The notes below the pieces were generated by a model, which worked only from the letters and a program-made list of their open reading frames with translations, was not told the origin of the DNA and ran no database searches. Of a stretch of 64,000 bases of DNA, positions 54,040 to 61,179 are shown in pieces. Made by a program: the position numbers and the translations under genes. This DNA comes from G963676095 sp963676095. Its GTDB lineage: Bacteria; Bacteroidota; Bacteroidia; Bacteroidales; Prolixibacteraceae. The stretch spans positions 4,588,001-4,652,000 of the forward strand of contig OY781040.1 in NCBI GenBank assembly GCA_963676095.1, read 5' to 3'. Within the stretch, counting starts at the first letter, position 1, and every line of letters begins with the position of its first letter.

Positions 54040-54906
54040 ATGAAGTCCCAAACGATCCGATATTACCCGAACATTGTCGCGGCGCTGATCCTCCCGGAAA
54101 TCTTTGTTGCCCCGCTGATGATTGATCAGGACTTACAGGATCCCACCCGGATAGGTAAGATCTTCTTTTTTGTACGTTGGATGTTGTTGCTCATACCCAC
54201 TGGATTAATTGCCGGTTATTTGAACCGGAAACAGCCGGTGGATAAATTGTCTTTGTTTGGCTTGGCCTGGTTTATCTGGATCGCCTTACGCGGCAAAGGG
54301 GGAGGGATCTGGCACGATGAAAAGTTTCTCTGGTTTTCAGGTTGCTTTATAGTTTACTTTCTGACAAGCTTAATCTTAAAAGGAATAATCGATCGGGGAG
54401 GACATCGGCTAACACTCATTCCGTTAACAGTTATTTGTTTGGTTGCAGCAGCAGAGGCTGTACCGGGAATACTGCAACTTTATGGAATATCAGCAATATA
54501 TCACAGCCAATTCAAGATTACCGGCACCTTATACCGGGTTTCTGGGTGCTTGACCAAAGAGGTAAAAGTGCCATCAAAGGCCATTGACAAAATAAAAGAA
54601 GAAATGCAGCAATTGGTAAATACAAAAGCAAGCATGCAAAATAATTCAAGTGACGATAGCAACAATACTATTTATTCAATATTTACATTCAGTGCTGCCA
54701 GTGAGGAATACAATACTGGAGATAGATTAAAAAAAGTAAATTGTGAATGCCCCAATGGAGATAAGGGAAGTACTCTTAGGTGTAAATCTGATGGTGATAA
54801 AGAACTCTGTAGTAAAACACAACAAGGATCAAATGCCTGCTATAGTACTAAAGTATTGAGTTTGGGTAAATTATTATGTGAAGGTGCTGGAATAAAATTT
54901 GATTAA
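54040..54906 (+). CDS. Chimera: O-antigen-ligase-like N-terminus fused to a Cys-rich tail
   Basis: 288 residues. The first about 160 residues have four to five membrane segments and end PGILQLYGISAIYHSQFKIT, the sequence that in Bacteroidetes Wzy/WaaL/PglL-like proteins precedes the catalytic loop. After GT (about residue 161) similarity stops, GC drops, and a soluble tail follows with six Cys: C-x-C-x10-C-x8-C-x9-C-x12-C. The C-x-C and the C-x8-C spacing match peptide 1. No NVEALA-like leader is present. Probably a recombination product that joined a truncated ligase gene to the end of a peptide gene; expression is uncertain. A MITE-like element follows. Confidence 0.6.
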   Translation: MKSQTIRYYPNIVAALILPEIFVAPLMIDQDLQDPTRIGKIFFFVRWMLLLIPTGLIAGYLNRKQPVDKLSLFGLAWFIWIALRGKGGGIWHDEKFLWFSGCFIVYFLTSLILKGIIDRGGHRLTLIPLTVICLVAAAEAVPGILQLYGISAIYHSQFKITGTLYRVSGCLTKEVKVPSKAIDKIKEEMQQLVNTKASMQNNSSDDSNNTIYSIFTFSAASEEYNTGDRLKKVNCECPNGDKGSTLRCKSDGDKELCSKTQQGSNACYSTKVLSLGKLLCEGAGIKFD

Positions 54907-54927
54907 GATTATAAGAAAGAATAATTC

Positions 54928-55097
54928 AAAGGGCTGTCTAAAAAGTAGAATATAACGGTTTTCAACATACAAGTTGAAGGTTGTTCCTCTATTACCCCCC
55001 TAAGAGGGAGGCATAAGTCACCGTTAGGTAATTTAGGAGAGGAAACTTAACTTGTAGTATTTTCAAAAACCTTGTCGGATTTTTTAGGCAGCCCCTT
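54928..55097. mobile_element. MITE-like element, about 170 bp
   Basis: Terminal inverted repeats of about 17 bp with two mismatches: AAAGGGCTGTCTAAAAA (54928-54944) and TTTTTAGGCAGCCCCTT (55081-55097). There is no coding capacity. GGGCTGTCT-type ends are common in IS elements, so it may be mobilised in trans. No clear target duplication. It lies between the chimeric gene and the next propeller gene, where the other modules carry a terminator. Confidence 0.65.
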
Positions 55098-55110
55098 CAT
55101 AACTAACAAT

Positions 55111-56268
55111 ATGAGAATAATTAACAAAATACCATATCTGATTTTATCTATCTTGGCAGCATGTTCCTTTCACACTGAAAGCAACATGAATCCTATAATG
55201 AAAATAGAAAACGATAATTTATTCAACGATTATAAGCTCTCTGATATTGTAGATAGTATCCAAATAATTCCTCTGGAAACTTCTGACACTTGTCTGATCG
55301 GTGATTGCACTAAGGTTCTTGTTGATAATCAAAACATATATGTATCTGATAGATTTTCAAGAAGTTTATTTGTCTTTGATTTAAACGGAAAACTAAAATA
55401 TAGTATTAAGAATATAGGAAAAGGGCCAACTGAATATTTAGAGATTGAAGATTTTTGTTTATTAAATAATGGAAATATTGCAATATTGGATGGTAGTTTA
55501 AAAAAAATAATCTTTGTAAACACTTCTGATCTGTCCTTGACTGAGCAAAAAGTTCCTTTCTATTGTGACGCTATTGAATACTTAAAGGAAGGATACTTAG
55601 TTTTTAATGGCAGCTCTCGTGAGGATAGGATTATTATTTGGAATTACGAGAAAAAGAAGCGAGTAAATTCATTTATAAAATATGATGAAAAATACAACTC
55701 AACAAAAACTCTAAAACCTTTAATTAAATATAAAAATAGCGTTTACTATATTCATGAATTCAAAACCTATTTGGAGCGAATATCTATTGATAAAATAGAA
55801 AAGTGCAATTACATTGATTTCGGCAAATATAACTTAAAGGGAGAGTTATTGAAACAAAGATTTTTAGGCATGACAGATATTTATGTTAATCCACCCAACA
55901 CTGCTTCAATTTATAAATATACAGAAACGAATTCTTTGATTTATTTCAGGTTTTCAATAGAGAACCTGAGTAAGTTGCCTTTTTGCGTATTCTATTCAAA
56001 AAAGACAAAGAATAAAATCATATTGAATAATGATTATTATACAGACGATTTGACCCATTATATCTGTCCTCCAATGATAAATACAGCAACTTCAACCGGT
56101 GGGTTAGTTTCAATTTTGCTTCCCTGTATATTGTTAGAGAAAATAGATAAAGAAAGAAGCAAACCGGATATATTAAAGGATAAGTTTCGTCAAATGAAAG
56201 AGAAAATAAAGGGAATTAAGATAACAGATAATCCAATTGTCGCAATCTACTATTTAAAACAATTTTAG
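55111..56268 (+). CDS. 6-bladed beta-propeller lipoprotein 3
   Basis: 385 residues from ATG 55111; upstream in-frame codons fall inside the MITE-like element. Lipoprotein signal IPYLILSILAACSFHT. Family hallmarks: IVDSIQIIPLETSDTCLIGD, VSDRFSRSLFVFDLNGKL, IKNIGKGPTEYLEIEDFCLL and the repeated blade pattern. These match the Bacteroidetes 6-bladed propeller (DUF4934-like) family. Ends one base before the thioredoxin-like gene. Low GC. Role unknown; probably anchored outside the cytoplasm and paired with an exported peptide. Confidence 0.82.
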   Translation: MRIINKIPYLILSILAACSFHTESNMNPIMKIENDNLFNDYKLSDIVDSIQIIPLETSDTCLIGDCTKVLVDNQNIYVSDRFSRSLFVFDLNGKLKYSIKNIGKGPTEYLEIEDFCLLNNGNIAILDGSLKKIIFVNTSDLSLTEQKVPFYCDAIEYLKEGYLVFNGSSREDRIIIWNYEKKKRVNSFIKYDEKYNSTKTLKPLIKYKNSVYYIHEFKTYLERISIDKIEKCNYIDFGKYNLKGELLKQRFLGMTDIYVNPPNTASIYKYTETNSLIYFRFSIENLSKLPFCVFYSKKTKNKIILNNDYYTDDLTHYICPPMINTATSTGGLVSILLPCILLEKIDKERSKPDILKDKFRQMKEKIKGIKITDNPIVAIYYLKQF

Positions 56269-56269
56269 G

Positions 56270-56875
56270 ATGTTAGCTAAAAATACAAAATCCTGGATAC
56301 TGGTTATCGTATTAGTGGTACAGCTTTTTATCACATTCCGGGTTTCATTCAAGTATGTTAGCTGTAAAGACACGCTGAGAAAAGCAACTATGAATAATCA
56401 GTTTATTTTAGATAAATTAGGCGACGTAAGCCAAAGAGAGTTTTTATGCTTTCAATCATCCGGGAATAAATTAGACACGACTATTCTTTTTACGGACATA
56501 AAAGGAGTAAAAAAAACAGTTTCAATGTTATTACAAAATGAAGATAACTTTATTTTGTGTTTCCCCGAATCATTATGTACATCCTGTTATGAAAAATTAT
56601 TGATCCATTTAGACGACTTTAAATCACTAATGCTCAAAAACATGCAGATTATTTGTGGTAAATTTAATTTAAGAAAAGTTGCTGTATATTGTAAAGGTGC
56701 TCATCTTCCAGAACTTTATACTATTATTAACAAAAAGAATATCACCAAAAATTCAAATCTTGAGAAATTTAATATCCCTTTCATTCTAAAAGTAAAAAAG
56801 AATGGGATGATTAAATCGATTTACTTTATGGATAATGAAAATATTGAATATATTTTAAAAATTACATTAAATTAA
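56270..56875 (+). CDS. Membrane-anchored thioredoxin-like protein 3 (CxxC)
   Basis: 201 residues. Membrane anchor about 9-25 (WILVIVLVVQLFITF), then a soluble domain with FILCFPESLCTSC, CxxC at 103 and 106. Same order and layout as the other modules. It follows the propeller stop by one base, so the two are co-translated. Confidence 0.72.
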   Translation: MLAKNTKSWILVIVLVVQLFITFRVSFKYVSCKDTLRKATMNNQFILDKLGDVSQREFLCFQSSGNKLDTTILFTDIKGVKKTVSMLLQNEDNFILCFPESLCTSCYEKLLIHLDDFKSLMLKNMQIICGKFNLRKVAVYCKGAHLPELYTIINKKNITKNSNLEKFNIPFILKVKKNGMIKSIYFMDNENIEYILKITLN

Positions 56876-56877
56876 TT

Positions 56878-57009
56878 GGTATTTGTAAATACAATGGAAT
56901 GGGTATCGGTTGATACAAGGGTGCATGGACTTGTAATAATAATCCAAATGAAACTGTAAGTAATTGCACAAAGGAAAGGTCCTGTGAAGAAGCTTTAAAG
57001 CTATTCTAA
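56878..57009 (+). pseudogene. Decayed Cys-rich peptide tail
   Basis: In the gap before the fourth propeller gene one frame reads GICKYNGMGIG, a TGA (56911-56913), then TCNNNPNETVSNCTKERSCE to a TAA at 57009. Five Cys in 43 codons and the position directly upstream of a propeller gene match the peptide slot of other modules, but the leader is missing. Confidence 0.45.
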
Positions 57010-57056
57010 GGATGTCTTCATTGCAGAATATTTGACCTATTAGCAATTTTGACAGA

Positions 57057-57090
57057 TAGATTCTGGGAATTTAAAACTTCCCAGAATCTA
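57057..57090. terminator. Perfect 13-bp hairpin upstream of propeller 4
   Basis: TAGATTCTGGGAA (57057-57069) is perfectly complementary to TTCCCAGAATCTA (57078-57090), 8-nt loop, 25 bp before the propeller start. It occupies the place of the terminators in modules 1 and 2. Confidence 0.7.
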
Positions 57091-57114
57091 TTAATATAAT
57101 CAATATTAATTAAT

Positions 57115-58281
57115 ATGAAAATAGATAAATTGTCCTTCTGTTTCTTAATAATTATCTTTTTTACAACCTCTATTTTAAATTGTTCGATTGATAAAAAAAC
57201 GACATCAAACAAGAAAATCGAGATTAAAGTTAATTTAAATAAACAAAAAAAAATTAAATTATCCTCTTTTGTTGACTCAATAGCATATGTGCCCCTTGAA
57301 ACGACAGAGAATTGTTTGATTGGAAATATAGATAAAATTCGTATCCTGAACTATTTAATTTTCATACTAGACAAAAGACAGAATAAAATATTCATATTTA
57401 ACACGTCAGGTAATTTTCAATATTCTATTTGCCACATTGGAAGAGGGCCGGGAGAGTATCTTTCAATAAGTGATTTTTGTATTGACCCGGATATGAAACA
57501 TATAATAATAGCTGATCATTTAACCAGACGATTCATTTTTTACGATTTAAAGGGAAAATTTCAATTTACAAAAGAATCCAGATATATTAATAAATTTTGT
57601 GAATTTTACAAAAACACAATTATTTATTATTCAGATAATTACATTCTAGATAAATATAATTTGCACTTATTCAATATTGGTTCGGGAAAAAATTCAAATT
57701 ATTTATCAATAAATCCTGCCCTTAAGGATTTTCAGTCAGGAGATGGCTGTCAATTTTATTTTAATTACAGGAACCAGCTACTATTTAAAGAAGCACTTGG
57801 GCAGGAAATATATCGTATTAATAATAATGATCCAGAAGAGTACCTTTCAATTGATTTTGGAGGAAAGAACATGCCGGAAAACTATTTCAAGGAAAATATC
57901 CCATTATCTGATCAATTGTATGATTTAAATAAAGGTAGATATGCGTTTCATGTTACAAATTTTTTAGAACTGAAAGAAATAATTTATTTTACTTTTGATT
58001 ATAATTTTTCTCAGTACAGTTGTATTTACAATAAGGGAAATACACTCTCTGAATATGGATATATCACCAATGATATTGATTTTACTCCTTTTGGTAATCC
58101 CATGTTTTCTGACGGTTCCAGCATATTTTCATTCATTGATGCCCCTGAATTTTTAAGTGTTATTGATCAAATTAAGGAACATAACGATAATACAAAGATA
58201 GAAGTTCTCAAATTGATAAAAATATCAAAATCAATTAATATTTCCTGTAATCCAATACTTATTAAATATCTTACAAAGTAA
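57115..58281 (+). CDS. 6-bladed beta-propeller lipoprotein 4
   Basis: 388 residues. Lipoprotein signal FLIIIFFTTSILNCSIDKKT, then SSFVDSIAYVPLETTENCLI, KIFIFNTSGNFQYSICHIGR and GPGEYLSISDFCIDPDMKHI, all typical of the same propeller family as 55111. Very low GC. The stop overlaps the next start by one base (TAATG). Confidence 0.85.
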   Translation: MKIDKLSFCFLIIIFFTTSILNCSIDKKTTSNKKIEIKVNLNKQKKIKLSSFVDSIAYVPLETTENCLIGNIDKIRILNYLIFILDKRQNKIFIFNTSGNFQYSICHIGRGPGEYLSISDFCIDPDMKHIIIADHLTRRFIFYDLKGKFQFTKESRYINKFCEFYKNTIIYYSDNYILDKYNLHLFNIGSGKNSNYLSINPALKDFQSGDGCQFYFNYRNQLLFKEALGQEIYRINNNDPEEYLSIDFGGKNMPENYFKENIPLSDQLYDLNKGRYAFHVTNFLELKEIIYFTFDYNFSQYSCIYNKGNTLSEYGYITNDIDFTPFGNPMFSDGSSIFSFIDAPEFLSVIDQIKEHNDNTKIEVLKLIKISKSINISCNPILIKYLTK

Positions 58282-58556
58282 TGACTAAAACCAGAATTAT
58301 CATTTCGATATTAATAACATGCAATGCTGTATGTCTTTTGCTATTAATTCTTAAAAATAAAGAAATTCTTAACTGTAATAATAAAAGGATTGGTTTAGAA
58401 CAAATTAATAACCAGTATGCTGAATATGTTAGTAACCTGAATTACTTACATTTTATAATGGGAAAAGAAAATTTTAACTTAGATACTATTGTTGTACATA
58501 TTAACGATAAACTAGTAAGCCTGGATTCACTAATAGCAACTATTGTGTTGTTTTAA
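58281..58556 (+). pseudogene. Truncated thioredoxin-like protein 4
   Basis: 91 residues: membrane anchor (IIISILITCNAVCLLLLIL) and the linker that in the gene at 56270 precedes the CxxC domain (here NLDTIVVHINDKLVSLDSLI), then a stop. The CxxC region and the rest of the fold are absent. Position after a propeller gene supports the identification. The 58557-58742 gap downstream holds only a 28-codon frame ending FEAENSGIFLNPGKAG and GC-rich DNA. Confidence 0.6.
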
Positions 58557-58742
58557 TCATAGAAGGGCGTAGCTTTAAGAATTTTCTGAAAAAGGTTGTA
58601 ATAATGGACCCGCAATATGAGCTATCATCTAGGAATTTCTTTGAGGCAGAGAATTCCGGAATCTTTTTAAATCCGGGAAAAGCAGGATAAGCGGTGCGGG
58701 GGGCCGTCAAAACGCCCGGCAGAGGGTCCGTTTTGACAAGAT

Positions 58743-58896
58743 TTTTGCTTCCTTTTCATCGACTGGAAAAGGAAGGGCCTGTCCGGCCTGAGGATAGAAA
58801 TTTGCCTTATTTATTCTAAGGTAGAGTTAATGACAACGTGGAAGCCTGGTATTACAGACGGGGTGACTTCAAGTCACCCCGTCTGTAATCCTTCAA
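58743..58896 (+). repeat. 154-bp direct repeat, copy 2
   Basis: Matches 53631-53784. Its right end contains the stop codon of the minus-strand sigma gene, so this copy is in the original context. Confidence 0.9.
58851..58889 (-). terminator. Perfect 19-bp hairpin terminator of the locus 3 sigma gene
   Basis: ATTACAGACGGGGTGACTT and AAGTCACCCCGTCTGTAAT are perfectly complementary around a single C. It begins 4 nt beyond the sigma stop on the minus strand. Confidence 0.8.
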
Positions 58897-59465
58897 CCGA
58901 TAAACATCTCATAAAAGAGTATGGCCAAAAGGCCGTACTCTTTCAGGTTTTCCTTCAGGTACCTTCGGGCTTTCGTGATGTGATCTTCCACCGTTTTCAC
59001 CGAGATCTGCAGTTCTTTGGCAATGGCTTTGTTCGAGTATCCTTTATCCTTGCTCAGAAGGTAAACCCGTTTTCGTTGTTCCGGCAATTCCCCGATCAGT
59101 TTTTCCATTTGTTCGGATAACAGGGAGTAATCGACCTGGAGCTCTGTGTCCGAATTGTTTTTTACAACCAATGATCTTAGATACTCGATATATTCTTTGC
59201 TGGTTATTTTTTTCCTGAATTCAGAGATGATAACATTTTTTGCTACAGTAAACAGGAATGCTTCAATGTTTGTGTCTCTTTTTAATTCTTCCCGTTTATT
59301 CCACAACCGGATAAAGACCTCCTGGATCACGTCCCTTGTATCTTCCTCCGATTTAAGATACCCCAAAGCAAAATGATAAAGCCTGGGACTGTACTTTTCG
59401 TACAATTCGTTTATGGCATTTTTATCGCCAGCTTTAAACAGGTTTAACAGGTTGTTTCCTTCCAT
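58893..59465 (-). CDS. ECF RNA polymerase sigma factor (locus 3)
   Basis: 190-residue ECF sigma factor. Region 2: about residues 22-90 (EDTRDVIQEVFIRLWNKREE); region 4: about 125-178 (LPEQRKRVYLLSKDKGYSNK, ISVKTVEDHITKARRYLKEN). It faces away from the FecR and SusC genes at 60026 and 61180, unlike loci 1 and 2. A candidate -7 element lies just upstream. Confidence 0.93.
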   Translation of the reverse strand: MEGNNLLNLFKAGDKNAINELYEKYSPRLYHFALGYLKSEEDTRDVIQEVFIRLWNKREELKRDTNIEAFLFTVAKNVIISEFRKKITSKEYIEYLRSLVVKNNSDTELQVDYSLLSEQMEKLIGELPEQRKRVYLLSKDKGYSNKAIAKELQISVKTVEDHITKARRYLKENLKEYGLLAILFYEMFIG

Positions 59466-59490
59466 AGCCAGGTTTGTATTGTACCGGTTG

Positions 59491-59498
59491 CAAAACTA
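59491..59498 (-). promoter_or_regulatory. Candidate -7 element TAGTTTTG for the sigma gene
   Basis: Read on the minus strand this is TAGTTTTG, an exact TAnnTTTG match, about 25 nt upstream of the sigma start. No well-placed -33 box is seen. Confidence 0.4.
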
Positions 59499-59595
59499 CA
59501 AAAATGTTTCTTTTTATACCGTTTGTATAGTAATTATAGAACGGCCATCCCTGTCATTAAAGTAGTTCCTGGTGTATTCTTTCCTGACTTTGGGA

Positions 59596-59756
59596 TGGAG
59601 GGGCTCCACAGCCTGGTATGGAGGGTCTCCATCCCCTCGTGTGGATGGTCTCCACAACCTCGTATGGAGAGCTTCCATCCCTTCGTATGGAGGGTGCTCA
59701 CAGCCTGGTATGGAATATCTCCACAGCCTGGTATGGAGAGTCTCCATACTGGGACT
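59596..59756. repeat. Seven tandem 23-bp repeats with internal dyads
   Basis: Units begin at 59596, 59619, 59642, 59665, 59688, 59711 and 59734 and follow the pattern TGGAG-nnn-CTCCA plus a ten-base linker ending GGTA or CGTA. Each unit carries a short inverted repeat. They are degenerate and have no unique spacers, so this is not a CRISPR array. They fill part of the 560-bp gap between the divergent sigma and FecR genes. Overlapping open frames on both strands are by-products. From 59757 to 60025 I see no gene. Confidence 0.9.
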
Positions 59757-60025
59757 GAATAGTGGAAATAAATAAATGTCGTATTTCTATATTTGTTACC
59801 TATAAATCTCTTTAAGGATGTATTTTAGCCGTCTGAAAAGAGTGGCAATGCCAGGAAGCGTTCGTTTCGTACACGGAATTGAGGATGGAAATATGACAAC
59901 AAATAGTTCGCATTACTTGTCCTGATGCAATTTTTTTTAAAATTATTTACTCCCCGGGCAGGGGTTAGGGTATGGTTGTGCGTTTTCTTTTATAAAACGG
60001 AAATACAAAAAGGTCATTAAAAAGA

Positions 60026-60997
60026 ATGAAGACTTTCTTTAAAAAATACCTGGATAATAATTGTTCGGAAGGCGAGTTCCGTTCGTTTATCGACCTTTTT
60101 GTAAGGCCGGAGAAACAACGCGAACTGGATGCGAACATGAAAGAGGACTGGACTGCTGAGAAAAAAGGAGATGTTCCTGATTTGTCCGGTACCCTTTACC
60201 GGATTCATTACGAGATTAACAAGCAGGAAAAGAAACACCCTTTTACCCGGAAAATAGTCAGTTACATGACCCGGGTGGCCGCGGTTCTACTAATCCCTGT
60301 TGCAATTGCGTACGTTATACAACTCAGAAAGGATGATAACGCTTCCAGCGCGGTTCAGACGATATCCACGCCATTGGCTTCCAAAACCTCCTTTTTGTTG
60401 CCTGACGGATCATCTGTCTGGCTAAACGCCGGATCGGCAATCAGCTTCTCAAACGGCCTCAGCGGCGGGGAACGTGTTGTGACGCTTAAAGGTGAAGCTT
60501 ATTTTGATGTAAAAAAAGACAGCCGTCCTTTTGTTGTAAAAACATCCCTTTGCTCGGTAAATGTGTTGGGAACGGCATTTAATGTGATGGCTTATGATCA
60601 TGAAGCTGTTGCGGTTACTCTCGAAAGGGGCAGGATCTCCCTTGAGACGAAATCAAATCACCATGAAACGCTGGTGCCGGGCCAGCAGGCGCTGGTCGAT
60701 ACGGTTAATCAACTGGTTTCTCTCAGGCAGGTGGATACAAGCCTTTTTTCTTCCTGGATCCGTAATCAGTTAATATTTAAGAATGAACCATTGGGGAATG
60801 TGGTGAGGCGTCTTGAACGGTGGTATAATATCAATATTGTAGTGACCGATAAGTCGTTGCTAAAGATACCCATGACCGCCTCCATCGAATTTGAATCGAT
60901 CAGGGAAGTGATGGAGCTGATGAAACTTACCCTGCCCGTCAATTATGAATATAAAAAGAATAACCGTCAACTGATAGTTTACAAACGAAATGATTAA
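60026..60997 (+). CDS. FecR-type anti-sigma factor (locus 3)
   Basis: 323 residues: N-terminal cytoplasmic part, membrane segment about 80-100 (MTRVAAVLLIPVAIAYVIQL), periplasmic FecR domain (FLLPDGSSVWLNAGSAISFS, GEAYFDVKKDSRPFVVKT, NVLGTAFNVMAYDHEAVAV) and C-terminal STN-like region (LGNVVRRLERWYNINIVV). It would pair with the divergent sigma at 58893 and the SusC downstream. Confidence 0.94.
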   Translation: MKTFFKKYLDNNCSEGEFRSFIDLFVRPEKQRELDANMKEDWTAEKKGDVPDLSGTLYRIHYEINKQEKKHPFTRKIVSYMTRVAAVLLIPVAIAYVIQLRKDDNASSAVQTISTPLASKTSFLLPDGSSVWLNAGSAISFSNGLSGGERVVTLKGEAYFDVKKDSRPFVVKTSLCSVNVLGTAFNVMAYDHEAVAVTLERGRISLETKSNHHETLVPGQQALVDTVNQLVSLRQVDTSLFSSWIRNQLIFKNEPLGNVVRRLERWYNINIVVTDKSLLKIPMTASIEFESIREVMELMKLTLPVNYEYKKNNRQLIVYKRND

Positions 60998-61103
60998 TCT
61001 AAACTTATTGCCTATGATATAATTCAGAATTTTAAGGCGATGTTACCTGCACACTATTTGTTAAAACAACTGTAATAGCCGGGTATGATCGGAAACAACA
61101 AAA

Positions 61104-61128
61104 ATGGGGAAGCTGCGAACTCCCCCAT
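61104..61128 (+). terminator. Hairpin between fecR and susC (locus 3)
   Basis: ATGGGG (61104-61109) pairs with CCCCAT (61123-61128) in the 182-bp gap between the anti-sigma gene and susC, flanked by ACAAC/GTTGT-like outer pairs. Positionally equivalent to the hairpins at 19687 and 36414. Confidence 0.4.
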
Positions 61129-61179
61129 CAGTTGTGAAAAATAATCTTTGAAAATTATTCATCTTAACAATTCAAACTT

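Noticed and set aside
58596..58690. 28-codon frame ending FEAENSGIFLNPGKAG
   Set aside because: Too short, no leader, no match to the neighbouring families; mentioned only as content of the gap.
59596..59756. CRISPR array
   Set aside because: Units are directly adjacent and degenerate, with no unique spacers and no cas genes nearby.
59523..59762. Open frames of 77-79 codons on both strands across the tandem repeats
   Set aside because: They follow from the repeat sequence; no start context, no family, and mirror frames exist on the other strand.
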